A DNA stretch of 64,000 nt from Halovibrio variabilis (GTDB taxonomy: Bacteria; Pseudomonadota; Gammaproteobacteria; Pseudomonadales; Halomonadaceae), in assembly GCF_007991175.1 (NCBI RefSeq), contig NZ_BJXV01000001.1, positions 248,001 to 312,000 on the forward strand. The letters are read 5' to 3'. Below the pieces are notes generated by a model, which saw only the letters and a program-made list of their open reading frames with translations, was not told the origin of the DNA and did no database searches. The position numbers were made by a program, and so were the translations under genes. Shown here piece after piece: positions 15,770 to 25,219 of this stretch. Within the stretch, counting starts at the first letter, position 1. Every line of letters begins with the position of its first letter.

Positions 15770-17890
15770 TTAAAACCTAACCGACGCCTGTAGGCTAACT
15801 TCCAGCGGGTCACCAACCACTACCCGCGTGCTGCCACCGCTTGAGGGGTAGTAAGTGGTATCAAACAGGTTCTTGGCGTTGAGCTGCAGGTGCAGGTTAT
15901 CGCCCAGCCAAGGGGTATCCCAGCCGATAAAGGCATCGGCGACGGTGTAGGCGTCCAGCTGGAAGCTGTTGTCGGCATCGCCTTCGCGCTCGCCCACATA
16001 ACGAACCCCACCACCCAGGCGCCAGTTGCCCAGCCCAGGCGCGGTGGTCAGGTCGTGCGCCAGGTAGAGGCTGGCGGTATGGCGTGCGGCGTTGGTCAGC
16101 CGGTTGCCCTGGGTGCCTTCGGTGTCTTTGCGCACTTCGGTATCGGTATAGGCGTAAGCGCCTAGCAGTGAGAGCTGATCGGTCAACTGGCCGGAAACCG
16201 TTAGCTCCACACCCTGGGCGCCCGCTTCGCCTACCGTGCGAGTGACGCCGTTGTCGGAGACGGCGACATTTTCCTTGCGGATATCGAACAGCGCAGCGGC
16301 CAACGAGAACTGGTCATTCCAGAGGTGTTTGACGCCGATTTCGCTGCCCATGCTGTGTTCAGGATCCAGCGCCTTGCCGGTATCGCTGTCGGCGCCGTTG
16401 GGCACAAAGGCCTCGCTGTAGCTGGCGTAAACCGATGTTTCCGGGCTCAGGCGATGCAGCAGGCTGACCGACGGCAGGAAAATATCGTCGCTGATATCGG
16501 TAGCGGTAACAAAAGGTCGGCCGCGGCCGCTAAACTGCTCGTAGTGGGTATAGCGCCCGCCTAGCCCCAGAGTCCAGCGGTCGTTGAGGTGCCAGCGGTC
16601 ATTGAGGTAAACGCCGGTCGTATTGATCTCATCCAGGCGATCACTGCGCGAGGTGTTAAGGCTATCGCTATCCAGATTCAGGCCACCGTAGCGCATGTCG
16701 TATATATTCTGGTCGGTGATCGCCGTGCCGCGATACACATCGGCCACATAGTCCCGGCGGCGTTCGTGATCGATTCCCACAGTGAGATCGTGGCGCATAC
16801 CTGCCAGAGTGGCGGTACCGGTGGTGTCCCAAGCGGTGTACTGTACGCGGCGGTCAAAGCCGATATTGGCATCGGCACGCCGGGTGAGTGCGCCTGTGTC
16901 TTCATTCACGCGCAGTACCCGCGGTTGGCCATCGCTGTACTGGCGGCGGTTCCAGCCGTAGGTCAAGCGTGTCGACCAGGCGTCGCTGAGATCCTGCTCC
17001 CACCAGGCGGTGACCGCTTCGTCGTGACCGAATACCCGCGACCAGGGTTCGTCGAAACGGCGGTCGTTGGGCACCTTGGCAGGCTTGCCGTCGACAATCA
17101 CCGTGCCGCGATCCAGATCCAAGTCGTAGTCGCGATACTCATAAGAGATCTGCGCACGGCTGTCGCTGCCTTCCCAGCGCAGCGAAGGGGCAACAATTGT
17201 GCGTCGGTTATTACCGAAAGCACGAAAGGAGTCTTCATCTTCATGGTGGACGATAAAGCGGAACGCCAAGCCGCTATCGGCAAGCGGGCCAGTGACGTCC
17301 ACGCTGGCATTGCCGCCGCCCAGGGAGGTGGCTTCGGCGCTGATTTCGCGCTGCCACTCGTACTCCGGGCGTTTGGTGACCAGGTTGATCACCCCGCCAG
17401 GATCCTGCTGGCCTTGAAAGAGCGAGGCTGGCCCCTTGAGTACTTCGACATGATCCACCGTTGCCATGGAGAAGGTGCCGCGGGGCTGGCGAATGCCGTC
17501 GATCAGAATCGAGCCATCGCTGTTGCTGCCGAAACCGCGTTTGATAAAGCCGTCCTCAGTGCCCCCCATCGTGTTGCCTTCCGTCACCCCCGCGACCATC
17601 GCCATCGCCTCGGTGAGGCTGTCGATATTATGGTCGGCCATCACCTGGGCGGTGACTGTCTCTACGGTGCGGGCTTCTTCCAGAAACGACACCGGCTGCT
17701 TGCTGGCCAAACGGGAGCGCTGGGCTCGATAGCTCTGCGGGGCCACGTCAGTGAGGCGATCTGAAGTGACGATCACTGTTTCTGAGACCGTTTCTGAAGC
17801 GGCCTCGCTGGCTTGTTGCGCGAAGGCATAGGGCAGCGGATTCAGCAGTAGCAGCGGCGAAAACAGCGCAATGGTTCGTGAGCGGAGCAT
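15770..17890 (-). CDS. TonB-dependent siderophore receptor
   Basis: 706-aa outer-membrane beta-barrel receptor. A signal peptide (about residues 1-24, ending YAFA) is followed by the plug domain (EARTVETVTAQVMADHN, GFIKRGFGSNSDGSILIDG, VEVLKGPASLFQGQQDPGG). The barrel ends in LEVSLQASVRF with the terminal Phe needed for assembly. The plug resembles ferrichrome/hydroxamate-type receptors (FhuA/FhuE class), but ligand prediction is uncertain. Last gene of the minus-strand group permease-ATPase-binding protein-receptor, 47 bases after the binding protein. Confidence 0.9.
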   Translation of the reverse strand: MLRSRTIALFSPLLLLNPLPYAFAQQASEAASETVSETVIVTSDRLTDVAPQSYRAQRSRLASKQPVSFLEEARTVETVTAQVMADHNIDSLTEAMAMVAGVTEGNTMGGTEDGFIKRGFGSNSDGSILIDGIRQPRGTFSMATVDHVEVLKGPASLFQGQQDPGGVINLVTKRPEYEWQREISAEATSLGGGNASVDVTGPLADSGLAFRFIVHHEDEDSFRAFGNNRRTIVAPSLRWEGSDSRAQISYEYRDYDLDLDRGTVIVDGKPAKVPNDRRFDEPWSRVFGHDEAVTAWWEQDLSDAWSTRLTYGWNRRQYSDGQPRVLRVNEDTGALTRRADANIGFDRRVQYTAWDTTGTATLAGMRHDLTVGIDHERRRDYVADVYRGTAITDQNIYDMRYGGLNLDSDSLNTSRSDRLDEINTTGVYLNDRWHLNDRWTLGLGGRYTHYEQFSGRGRPFVTATDISDDIFLPSVSLLHRLSPETSVYASYSEAFVPNGADSDTGKALDPEHSMGSEIGVKHLWNDQFSLAAALFDIRKENVAVSDNGVTRTVGEAGAQGVELTVSGQLTDQLSLLGAYAYTDTEVRKDTEGTQGNRLTNAARHTASLYLAHDLTTAPGLGNWRLGGGVRYVGEREGDADNSFQLDAYTVADAFIGWDTPWLGDNLHLQLNAKNLFDTTYYPSSGGSTRVVVGDPLEVSLQASVRF

Positions 17891-17937
17891 GGGTGGTATC
17901 GATCCTTTTTGTCGTCAGTGGGTTGAGGGAGGAGGCG

Positions 17938-19068
17938 TTATTGAGCGTTGAGGGCACCCCAGAAGCGGCCCTCGCGGCTTAGCGCTGCCGGGGTGGGTAG
18001 CAGGGCGTCGAAGGTGGCGGCCGGATCGAGATCGCTAAACAGCGCGGGGTGCAGCCACTGGGCAACACGCTCCAGCGCCACGATGGCGAAGGGGCCTTGG
18101 TGGAAGCCATGCCAAAGCGCGTAGAACTGTCCTTGCTGAACGGCGTCGAGATGCTGCCAGCCGGGCAGTTCGTGGCTAAGCGAGCGCAGGTCTTGGGCAA
18201 TCTCCGCATCGCTAATCCCAAGCCCCACGCGGATGCCATCGCCTGCTGCCCACTGCCCCGCGGTATTGAGGATGACGTCGGGCGGGTGGCTCAGCACCCA
18301 CTCGTTGCTTAGCGTCGCCGATGCGCCAGGGGCTAAGGCACCGGCAATATTATCGCCGCCTGCCCGGGCCACTAAGTCGGCAAGCCCGTTACGTAGATTG
18401 GTGCGGCAACAGTCAACTTTGACCCCAGGGGCGACATTGATCAGCACCGTGGGGGCGTCGGCTGGCCGCCCTGCCAGGCGCTGGTCGATACGTGCCAGAC
18501 GCTGCTCGATCAGGGCAATAACGTGGTTAGCTCGCGGGGTGGCGTCCAAAGCTTCGCCTAGCAGCGTCAGGCTTTTCGGCGTGTTTTCCAGCGGGTGACG
18601 GTTAAAGTCGATAAACAGGTAGGCAATGCCTAGCTCGTCCAGCAGCCGTGCCAGCGGGGAGCCTTCCACACTGCCCACACGGGAGAGGTCGAACAACACC
18701 AGATCCGGCGCCAGGTTCAGCAGCGCTTCGCTATTGAGCTGGGGTGTCGGCGCGCTGGAGAGCGTAGGCAGTTGGGCAAGTGCAGGCCACTGGGTAATAA
18801 AGCGCTGGGCCATGGCGGGGTCAAACACCGCCAGCGGGTAGGTCCAGCCTGCCAAACGTGGGGTTGGGTCATCGAGTAGCGTTGCCAAGGCATAGAGCTG
18901 GCGCGGCTGGGTAAGGAACAGGCGAGTGGGCGGCGCTGAAAGCGTCACCTGGCGGCCTGCTAAATCGGTGACTTGTTTTGGGAAACCACCTGCAGGCTCA
19001 CTTGCCAGGCATGCAGCAGCGCTTAACAAACTCATCCAACACAGCAAATTAATAGCCAAGCGGCACAT
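17938..19068 (-). CDS. siderophore ABC transporter, substrate-binding protein
   Basis: 376-aa periplasmic binding protein of the FhuD/FepB/BtuF superfamily (Peripla_BP_2). The N-terminus has a hydrophobic signal with SLLSAAACLAS, so it could be either lipidated at the Cys or cleaved as a soluble protein. Seen: VTDLAGRQVTLSAPPTRLFL and NLAPDLVLFDLS, the two usual landmarks, then a C-terminal lobe. The Cys-Cys in VDCCRTNL is unusual. It delivers the siderophore taken up by the neighbouring receptor to the permease/ATPase encoded upstream. Confidence 0.85.
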   Translation of the reverse strand: MCRLAINLLCWMSLLSAAACLASEPAGGFPKQVTDLAGRQVTLSAPPTRLFLTQPRQLYALATLLDDPTPRLAGWTYPLAVFDPAMAQRFITQWPALAQLPTLSSAPTPQLNSEALLNLAPDLVLFDLSRVGSVEGSPLARLLDELGIAYLFIDFNRHPLENTPKSLTLLGEALDATPRANHVIALIEQRLARIDQRLAGRPADAPTVLINVAPGVKVDCCRTNLRNGLADLVARAGGDNIAGALAPGASATLSNEWVLSHPPDVILNTAGQWAAGDGIRVGLGISDAEIAQDLRSLSHELPGWQHLDAVQQGQFYALWHGFHQGPFAIVALERVAQWLHPALFSDLDPAATFDALLPTPAALSREGRFWGALNAQ

Positions 19069-19083
19069 GTCGGTATCCTGGGG

Positions 19084-19875
19084 TTAATTCGCAGTGAGGT
19101 CGCTGACGCGATCGCTTAACACCACCGGCCGTCCCTGCGAGCAGTGCTCTACTCGGGCCTCCACACCGTAGGCGGCGCGAAGTACGTCGGGCGTAATCAC
19201 GTCCTGTGGGTCGCCTGCGGCCAGCAGTCCGCCGTTACCAAACAGCAGCACCTGATCACAGAAACGCAGCGCCAAGTTGATGTCGTGAATCGCCATCAGA
19301 CAGACCGCCTGACGCTCTGCTATCACGGCGCGCACGGTATCGATCAGCGCCAGCTGCCAGCGCAGATCCAGCGCGCTGGTGGGTTCGTCCAGCAGTAGCA
19401 GCGCTGGTTGACGGGCAATCGCCTGTGCCAGGCCCACCATCTGACGCTGACCGCCGGAGAGCTCGCTCAACGGGCGCAGGGCGAGCGGGCGAATGGCCAG
19501 GGCATCAAAAACGCGCTCGATTAACGTGTTTATTTCTACACGGCTGAGATCGGGGCGGACGGCACGGCAGGCGCTTAGTACCGCTTCATAAGCGACCAGG
19601 GTGGTCGCCTGAGGGAGCGTTTGCGGCAAATAGCCCACATGGCGCATTCGCGCTGCACCGCTGAGGGTGGCGAGGTCGATATCGTTAAGCTGCATTTGCC
19701 CGCTAGAAGGTTGCAAGCCCGCGATGGCCTTTAACAGGGTTGATTTACCCACCGCATTGGGCCCCAGCACCGCGACCAGCGAACCGGGTGGCAGTGTGGG
19801 GAGACTGAGCTGCTCAAAGACACGTCGTTTGCGATAACCGGTCGTGACATTGCTGAGCGTAAAACCGGCCTTCAT
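19084..19875 (-). CDS. siderophore ABC transporter, ATP-binding protein
   Basis: 263-aa ABC ATPase of the FecE/FhuC/BtuD type. Walker A GPNAVGKSTL (Ala-Val in place of the common Asn-Gly), Q-loop GYLPQTLP, signature LSGGQRQMVGLAQA, Walker B LLLLDEPTSALD and H-loop AIHDINLAL are all present. It overlaps the permease gene by ATGA (19872-19875) and precedes the binding-protein gene by 15 bases. Confidence 0.92.
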   Translation of the reverse strand: MKAGFTLSNVTTGYRKRRVFEQLSLPTLPPGSLVAVLGPNAVGKSTLLKAIAGLQPSSGQMQLNDIDLATLSGAARMRHVGYLPQTLPQATTLVAYEAVLSACRAVRPDLSRVEINTLIERVFDALAIRPLALRPLSELSGGQRQMVGLAQAIARQPALLLLDEPTSALDLRWQLALIDTVRAVIAERQAVCLMAIHDINLALRFCDQVLLFGNGGLLAAGDPQDVITPDVLRAAYGVEARVEHCSQGRPVVLSDRVSDLTAN

Positions 19876-20930
19876 CGTGCCCGCCCCTGCAACATGATCA
19901 AGGCCATAAAGAAGGGGATGCCTACCAGCGAGGTCACCAGCCCTACCGGCAACACCAACCCATCGACCAGCGTTTTACTGGCGATGGACGCAAGTGAAAG
20001 CACCAGGGCCCCGGCCAGAGCGCTGCCCGGCAGGTAAAAACGGTGATCCTCGCCCAGTGCCAGGCGCGCCATATGCGGGCCAACCAGCCCAATAAAGCCA
20101 ATGGTGCCCACAAACGCAACCGCGGCGGCGGCGAGCAGGCTCACTCTAAGCAGTGAGATAAGCCGCAAACGCTCAACCGCGATGCCGAAACTGCGGGCGT
20201 GCTCATCCCCTGAGCGTAGCGCCGTCATCGCCCAGGCGCTGCGCAGCGAGAAGGGCAGGCAAACGGCCAAGACCGCCGCCACAATGGCTACCGTTTCCCA
20301 GGAAGCTCGCGATAGGCTGCCCATCGTCCAGAAAACGAGTTGCTGTAACGCATCGGGGCTGGCAATCAACTGCAAAAGCGCGACCAGCGCGTTGAGTACA
20401 AACACCAGCGCAATACCAAACAGCACGATGATTTCACGGCTGGCGCCGTAGAGGCGCGACAGCGCATTGATGGTCAAAATCGACGCCGCCGCAAATACAA
20501 ACGCCATCAAGGCGGTGGCGTAGTGGGCATTTAAACCCAGCAGGGTGAGGTTAAAGACAATCACCAGCGAAGCGCCCAGGGTGGCCGCCGCGCCCACGCC
20601 CAGGGTAAACGGGCTGGCCAGCGGGTTATTCAGCACCGTTTGCATCTCTGCCCCCGCAAGGCCAAGAGTAGCGCCTACCAGCACCGCCATAAGCGCTGCC
20701 GGCATGCGGATTTCCCAGACAATGGCCTGCTGAATCGGGCCTTGAGCATGGGCATCAAACAACAGCGCGATTAAATCAGCCATTGGGATATGCGCAGGGC
20801 CACTGGCGATATCAGCCAGCAGAGAAATGACCAAGGCGATGGCTAGGCCCACAACAATCAGCAAACGGGTAACGATAAAGCGCCGATAGGAGGATGCCAA
20901 AGGCACAGCAGGTGGCGAAGAGGCGGGCAT
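19872..20930 (-). CDS. siderophore ABC transporter, FecCD-type permease
   Basis: 352-aa polytopic inner-membrane permease of the FecCD/BtuC family with about nine to ten hydrophobic segments. GATLGLAGAEMQTVLNNPLASPFTLGVG (shown here only by its parts GAEMQTVLNNPLA and SPFTLGVG) is the family's best-known stretch, and VGTIGFIGLVGPHMAR near the C-terminus is the loop that contacts the ATPase. A single permease gene implies a homodimer. First gene of its operon, behind a Fur-like box. Confidence 0.9.
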   Translation of the reverse strand: MPASSPPAVPLASSYRRFIVTRLLIVVGLAIALVISLLADIASGPAHIPMADLIALLFDAHAQGPIQQAIVWEIRMPAALMAVLVGATLGLAGAEMQTVLNNPLASPFTLGVGAAATLGASLVIVFNLTLLGLNAHYATALMAFVFAAASILTINALSRLYGASREIIVLFGIALVFVLNALVALLQLIASPDALQQLVFWTMGSLSRASWETVAIVAAVLAVCLPFSLRSAWAMTALRSGDEHARSFGIAVERLRLISLLRVSLLAAAAVAFVGTIGFIGLVGPHMARLALGEDHRFYLPGSALAGALVLSLASIASKTLVDGLVLPVGLVTSLVGIPFFMALIMLQGRAR

Positions 20931-20994
20931 CGTAAAGGCGATTCCAGGTGGTCATAAGAATAGGGTGAGTTCGTTTTCATGTGAGACTGAAACT

Positions 20995-21013
20995 CATTAT
21001 TCTTTACATTATC
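20995..21013. promoter_or_regulatory. Fur-like box upstream of the siderophore operon
   Basis: CATTATTCTTTACATTATC, read on the minus strand as GATAATGTAAAGAATAATG, agrees with the 19-base Fur consensus at 13 positions and lies 65 bases before the permease start. Iron repression is what one expects of this operon. Confidence 0.55.
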
Positions 21014-21192
21014 ATCCTTTAGTCTAAAGCTTGTCAACCGCTGAAAAAGCTAAAGAAAAAGCTAAAAAATTGCTATCCAGCCCTTGAAAAATGACTGACT
21101 TTTCCTACTTTTATGAGTAGACGAAGTTGCTTCTAGGCGCTAATAATTGACTGATTATATTAAGAATATGCTTAACGTAGGAGGTGTTCGAT

Positions 21193-21291
21193 ATGTTCGA
21201 TAATCTCAAGCGTTTTGAAACCAGTTTGCCCCAGCAGTTTGACTGGTTTAGCCAGTTGTTGAATAAGTGGCTGCTTAACCGCATTGTATAG
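21193..21291 (+). CDS. small protein of 32 residues, unknown function
   Basis: ATG 21193 is preceded, 7 bases upstream, by a near-perfect ribosome site (AGGAGGTG at 21179-21186), and the reading frame closes at TAG 21289-21291 just where a terminator begins. The peptide starts MFDNLKRFETSLPQQFDWF and ends LLNKWLLNRIV; the second half is amphipathic with aromatic and leucine residues, as if to lie on a membrane or pack against a partner. It is a self-contained gene (ribosome site, frame, terminator) between the siderophore operon and fbaB. I do not recognise a family. Confidence 0.6.
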   Translation: MFDNLKRFETSLPQQFDWFSQLLNKWLLNRIV

Positions 21292-21319
21292 CCGTCCCTA
21301 TGGGGGCGGCACTTTTCTT
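21291..21319 (+). terminator. rho-independent terminator after the 32-residue gene
   Basis: GCCGTCCC pairs with GGGGCGGC (one G-T wobble) around the loop TATG, followed by ACTTTTCTT. It begins at the last base of the small gene's stop codon. Confidence 0.75.
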
Positions 21320-21406
21320 AGCCCATGTTTTAGCTCTATGCTCTATTTTAAGGATGTTTGGCGTACACTCACATTTCCTTACAAATAGAACGTAGAGGAT
21401 TGCATT

Positions 21407-22459
21407 ATGACCGATATAGCCGCGTTGCTTGGCAGCGATGCCGATAGTTTGCTCAATCACACCTGTCAGGGCGTTCCCCGCGACAGCCTGCATTTACCTG
21501 GCCCTGATTTTATTGACCGTGTCATGGCGGATAGTGACCGTAGCCCGGCGGTGCTGCGCAATATGCAGAGCTTCTTTAATCATGGCCGTCTCGCGGGCAC
21601 CGGCTATTTAAGCTTGCTGCCGGTAGACCAAGGCATCGAGCACTCCGCAGGCGCCTCCTTTGCTCCGAACCCACGCTACTTCGACCCGGCTAATATCGTT
21701 GAGCTGGCCCTCGAAGGGGGTTGCAACGGCGTGGCATCCACGCTTGGCGTGCTGTCGTCGGTCGCGCGGCGCTACGCCCACAAAATTCCGATGATGCTTA
21801 AGCTTAACCACAATGAGACGTTGAGCCACCCGGCGATATACGACCAGACGCTATTTGCCGATGTCGAGCAGGCCCACGACATGGGCTGCGTGGCGGTGGG
21901 GGCGACGATTTACTTTGGCTCCCACGAGAGCCGCCGCCAAATCATGGAGATTAGCGAGGCCTTTGAGCGCGCCCACCAGTTGGGCATGGTCACGGTGCTG
22001 TGGGCGTATCTGCGTAACCCGGACTTCAAGCACGATGGCAACGACTATCATGTGTCGGCCGACCTCACCAGCCAGGCCAACCACATGGCCGCGACCCTTA
22101 AAGCGGATATCGTCAAACAGAAACTGCCGGAGAACAACGGCGGCTACAAAGCGGTCGGTTTCGGACATACCCACGATAAAGTTTACAGTGAGCTGACCAC
22201 TGATCATCCCATCGACCTGGCCCGTTACCAGGTTGCCAACTGCTTTATGGGCCGCGCTGGTCTGATTAATTCCGGCGGTGGCTCCAAAGGGCACTCCGAT
22301 CTCGGCGAAGCGGTGCGCACGGCGGTCATCAACAAGCGCGCCGGTGGGATGGGCCTGATCTCAGGGCGTAAGGCGTTCCAAAAACCGATGCAGGAAGGCG
22401 TTGACCTGCTGCATGCGATTCAGGATGTCTACCTCTCCAAGGACGTAACCGTCGCCTGA
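21407..22459 (+). CDS. fbaB: class I fructose-bisphosphate aldolase FbaB
   Basis: 350 aa, the same length as E. coli FbaB (DhnA-type class I aldolase). It cleaves fructose-1,6-bisphosphate through a Lys Schiff base in glycolysis and gluconeogenesis. Seen: [37 protein letters not shown] and [20 protein letters not shown], the phosphate-binding end. Start at 21407 with AGAGGA about 9 bases upstream. It has no metabolic partner nearby and converges on phzF with a 44-base gap. Confidence 0.93.
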   Translation: MTDIAALLGSDADSLLNHTCQGVPRDSLHLPGPDFIDRVMADSDRSPAVLRNMQSFFNHGRLAGTGYLSLLPVDQGIEHSAGASFAPNPRYFDPANIVELALEGGCNGVASTLGVLSSVARRYAHKIPMMLKLNHNETLSHPAIYDQTLFADVEQAHDMGCVAVGATIYFGSHESRRQIMEISEAFERAHQLGMVTVLWAYLRNPDFKHDGNDYHVSADLTSQANHMAATLKADIVKQKLPENNGGYKAVGFGHTHDKVYSELTTDHPIDLARYQVANCFMGRAGLINSGGGSKGHSDLGEAVRTAVINKRAGGMGLISGRKAFQKPMQEGVDLLHAIQDVYLSKDVTVA

Positions 22460-22503
22460 TCTCGCGGTCCTCACGAGCCAAGTTGGGGCAACAGAAGGGG
22501 CGC

Positions 22504-23394
22504 TTAGCATCTAGCATCAATTGATTGATGTATTTCAAAAGCGCCCCTGCCCATCACCACTGCGTTACCGCCCACTTCCACCAAGCCGGTTTTGATATCG
22601 CCATTGGCGGTGGTGTAAATAACGCTAGGCCGGCCCATCTCAACACCCTGGTGAATCTTGCACTGCAAGGCATCTGGCTGAAGTGATGCCAAATAGCCGG
22701 TCAATGCTGCTGCGGCGCTCCCGGTAGCGGGGTCTTCGCAAAGGCTGTTCTCCATGGAAAACATGCGACTACGGATCAGCATCTCAGTACTGTTTTGCCG
22801 TTCAATCACATATAGGTAGACCTGCTCGGCACTACTGGAGGCGACGGCGCTTGCCCAGGTGGTTGTAGCAATTCGTACGCTCTCTAAAGCGGCAACATCT
22901 GCTAGCTCGATCAAATGAAAGGGCAGTCCAGAGGAGGCAAATACTGGGTTGCCAATCACCCGATGCTCCTCAAGCCCTAATAGCTCGGCGGCGGTAGCGT
23001 GATCAAGTGTGCTGTCCGTCACTTTGGCAGGCTGAGCGGTAGTAAACGTCGCTCTTCCTTGATCATAGCTAACCACTAGCTCGCCGATGGGAGGCTGTAG
23101 CACAACGCCTTGCTCGCGGTTCACGAAATTCAGTTCCGCTAGCAGATGCGCGGTGCCTACCGTGGGGTGGCCTGCAAAAGGTAGCTCTTGAGTCGGCGTA
23201 AAGATCCGTATCGGGTAGTGATTCGGCCCAGTGGCGGCACTTAAGAACACCGTTTCAGCGAGGTTAAGCTCATTGGCCAACGCCTGCATGGTGCTGGTTG
23301 CCAACCCATCGGCCTCTAGAAAGACCGCCAACGGGTTGCCGGTAAACGGCTGGTCGGTAAAGACGTCTAGCAGGTAATACTCAGCGGTTTTCAT
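22504..23394 (-). CDS. PhzF-family isomerase/epimerase
   Basis: 296-aa protein of the PhzF fold (diaminopimelate epimerase-like, two-lobed). Seen: DVFTDQPFTGNPLAVF at the N-terminus, the acidic catalytic segment NLAETVFL, ELPFAGHPTVGTAHLL and CEDPATGSAAAAL, all standard for the family. Most members outside phenazine clusters have no known substrate, and none can be inferred here. It overlaps the DUF1127 gene by ATGA and both lie divergent from the MocR regulator, which may control them. Confidence 0.88.
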   Translation of the reverse strand: MKTAEYYLLDVFTDQPFTGNPLAVFLEADGLATSTMQALANELNLAETVFLSAATGPNHYPIRIFTPTQELPFAGHPTVGTAHLLAELNFVNREQGVVLQPPIGELVVSYDQGRATFTTAQPAKVTDSTLDHATAAELLGLEEHRVIGNPVFASSGLPFHLIELADVAALESVRIATTTWASAVASSSAEQVYLYVIERQNSTEMLIRSRMFSMENSLCEDPATGSAAAALTGYLASLQPDALQCKIHQGVEMGRPSVIYTTANGDIKTGLVEVGGNAVVMGRGAFEIHQSIDARC

Positions 23395-23609
23395 AGTAAG
23401 TCCCTCTTTTTAAGTGATACGTGTTTCCAAAACGGTTTACGGCCTTCTTTTTGTGCCTGCTCTCGGGTAATGCCAATATCCTTCAGCAGCCGGTCGTCCA
23501 ATGCCAGTAGCTGACGGCGGCTATGACGGTTATGACGGTACTGGCGTAGTTGATAACTGAGTTGATGACTTAGCCGATAGCGAAGCTGAGTAAGGCTGAA
23601 ACTTGGCAT
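23391..23609 (-). CDS. DUF1127 (YjiS-like) small protein
   Basis: 72 aa, rich in Arg and Gln at the N-terminus, with the DUF1127 core RRQLLALDDRLLKDIGITREQA and then a basic tail. Members are small, often RNA- or membrane-associated proteins involved in stress and phosphate or polyamine regulation; the molecular role here is not known. It begins just downstream of the nested operators and is coupled to phzF. Confidence 0.85.
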   Translation of the reverse strand: MPSFSLTQLRYRLSHQLSYQLRQYRHNRHSRRQLLALDDRLLKDIGITREQAQKEGRKPFWKHVSLKKRDLL

Positions 23610-23661
23610 GACGAATCCTCCTTGTTATGTGCCTTACCAGATTACTCAGCGTCATTATTTT

Positions 23662-23745
23662 GATACAGATATAGAATTTATTATTTTTAAGATACAGAAG
23701 GGCGTTTTATACTTCTGTATGGCGGATTATAAGAACATCTGTATC
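23662..23745. promoter_or_regulatory. nested inverted repeats, probable MocR operators
   Basis: Four copies of an eight-base core (GATACAGA or its complement) lie between DUF1127 and the regulator. The outer pair GATACAGAT (23662-23670) and ATCTGTATC (23737-23745) encloses the inner pair ATACAGAAG (23692-23700) and CTTCTGTAT (23712-23720). The two pairs are almost concentric (centres 23703.5 and 23706). MocR regulators commonly bind repeated sites next to their own gene. Confidence 0.7.
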
Positions 23746-23773
23746 GGTATTGGGCTGTGGGGAGGAAGGTGTT

Positions 23774-25219
23774 ATGACGCGTTACGAAGAAGTGGCGAGC
23801 ATTTTACGCGAACGTATCGAGCATGGTATCTACCGCGTGGGTGATCGTTTGCCGTCTATTCGTGCGGTTTGCAAAGAGTTGGATGTCAGTATTTCCACGG
23901 CCCAAGAGGCCTACCGGCAGTTAATGGATGTGACGTTAATTGAGTCGCGTCCTAAGTCGGGCTATTTCGTGCTGCCAAGCCGCGTGCCATCGGTGCTCCC
24001 GTCGGTCTCAAGGCCTGCGCAGCGCCCGCTGGATATTTCCCAATGGGACCAGGTGCTGGAGCTTGTCGCCACCCAGCGGGACGATGATCGGCTTTTATTG
24101 GGGCGTGGTGTACCCAACCTTGAGTATGAGACATTGCGGCCGCTGTCGAAAATCCTCGCTGGCCTGCATCGCCGTACTGATCTAAACGGATTCAACTACG
24201 ACAAGCTTAACGGCAGCCCCGAGCTTCGACAGCAGGTGGCGAAGCTTGCGGTTGCCTCCGGCTGCTTGCTGCATCCGGATGACATCATGGTGACCACCGG
24301 CTGTCAGGAGGCGCTTTCCATTGCATTGCGCACCCTTACCCAGCCCGGCGATGTGGTCGCCGTGGACTCGCCCAGCTTCTACGGCACCATGCAGATCCTC
24401 AAAGCTAACGGTTTAAAAGCGCTGGAAATTCCCACTGACCCGCAAACGGGTATCAGCCTTGAAGCGCTGGAATTGGCGTTGGAGCAGTGGCCGATCCGCG
24501 CCATACAGGTCACGCCGACCTATAACAACCCGCTGGGCTACACCATGCCTGAGGCGCGCAAGCGGGCGCTGTTTCAGCTTGCCCAGCGTTTTGATGTGGC
24601 GATTATCGAAGACGATATCTACGGTGACTTGTCATTTAGCCTGCCAAGACCGCGTACCGTGAAATCCTTCGATGACGATGGCCGTGTGATGTTGTGCAGC
24701 GGCTTTTCCAAAACGGTCGGGCCAGGGCTGCGAGTGGGCTGGCTGGCGCCGGGGCGTTACCGCGACCAGGCGATGCATATGAAATATGTCTCCACCGGTG
24801 CTTCGGCGACGCTACCGCAGCTGGCTGTGGCGGAGTTCGTCGCCAAAGGCCACTACGAGCGCCACCTGCGTTTCGCTACCCGTCAGTATCAACGCCAGCG
24901 CGACATCATGATCAGCTGGGTGCAGCGCTACTTCCCTAAGGGCGCGGGAATTAGCTACCCCCAAGGCAGTTTCTTGCTATGGGTTGAGCTACCCGCAGCG
25001 GTGGACTGCGTGCGCCTTAACGAACGCTTAGCGCAGCATGCCATCCATGTGGCGCCGGGCTCGCTGTTTTCAGCCTCGGGCAAGTTTCGCCAATGTCTGC
25101 GCCTGAACTATGCGTTTACGCTGACGCCGACCATTGAAGATGCCGTGCGCAACGTGGGGGAGCTTGCCACCGAGATGGTGGAGGAGGCGCAGGCACACGA
25201 GGCATGTCTTATAAATTGA
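23774..25219 (+). CDS. MocR-family transcription regulator (GntR wHTH plus aminotransferase domain)
   Basis: 481 aa. A GntR winged helix (residues 1-70; RVGDRLPSIRAVCKELDVS) is joined by a short linker to a fold-type-I aminotransferase domain (about 100-470). The PLP Lys is in CSGFSKTVGPGLRVGWL and the Asn/Pro/Tyr segment TPTYNNPLGYTM is present, so PLP binding is expected. ATG 23774 has GGAGGAAGG directly upstream; an in-frame ATG at 23750 lacks a site. It is divergent from DUF1127-phzF, with its likely operators between. The 3' end overlaps the anti-sigma gene by 11 bases. Confidence 0.9.
   Translation: MTRYEEVASILRERIEHGIYRVGDRLPSIRAVCKELDVSISTAQEAYRQLMDVTLIESRPKSGYFVLPSRVPSVLPSVSRPAQRPLDISQWDQVLELVATQRDDDRLLLGRGVPNLEYETLRPLSKILAGLHRRTDLNGFNYDKLNGSPELRQQVAKLAVASGCLLHPDDIMVTTGCQEALSIALRTLTQPGDVVAVDSPSFYGTMQILKANGLKALEIPTDPQTGISLEALELALEQWPIRAIQVTPTYNNPLGYTMPEARKRALFQLAQRFDVAIIEDDIYGDLSFSLPRPRTVKSFDDDGRVMLCSGFSKTVGPGLRVGWLAPGRYRDQAMHMKYVSTGASATLPQLAVAEFVAKGHYERHLRFATRQYQRQRDIMISWVQRYFPKGAGISYPQGSFLLWVELPAAVDCVRLNERLAQHAIHVAPGSLFSASGKFRQCLRLNYAFTLTPTIEDAVRNVGELATEMVEEAQAHEACLIN

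Noticed and set aside
16589-17764. A 391-codon open frame on the plus strand
   Set aside because: Opposite the TonB receptor, which has a full set of family motifs; no ribosome site or recognisable domain on this strand.
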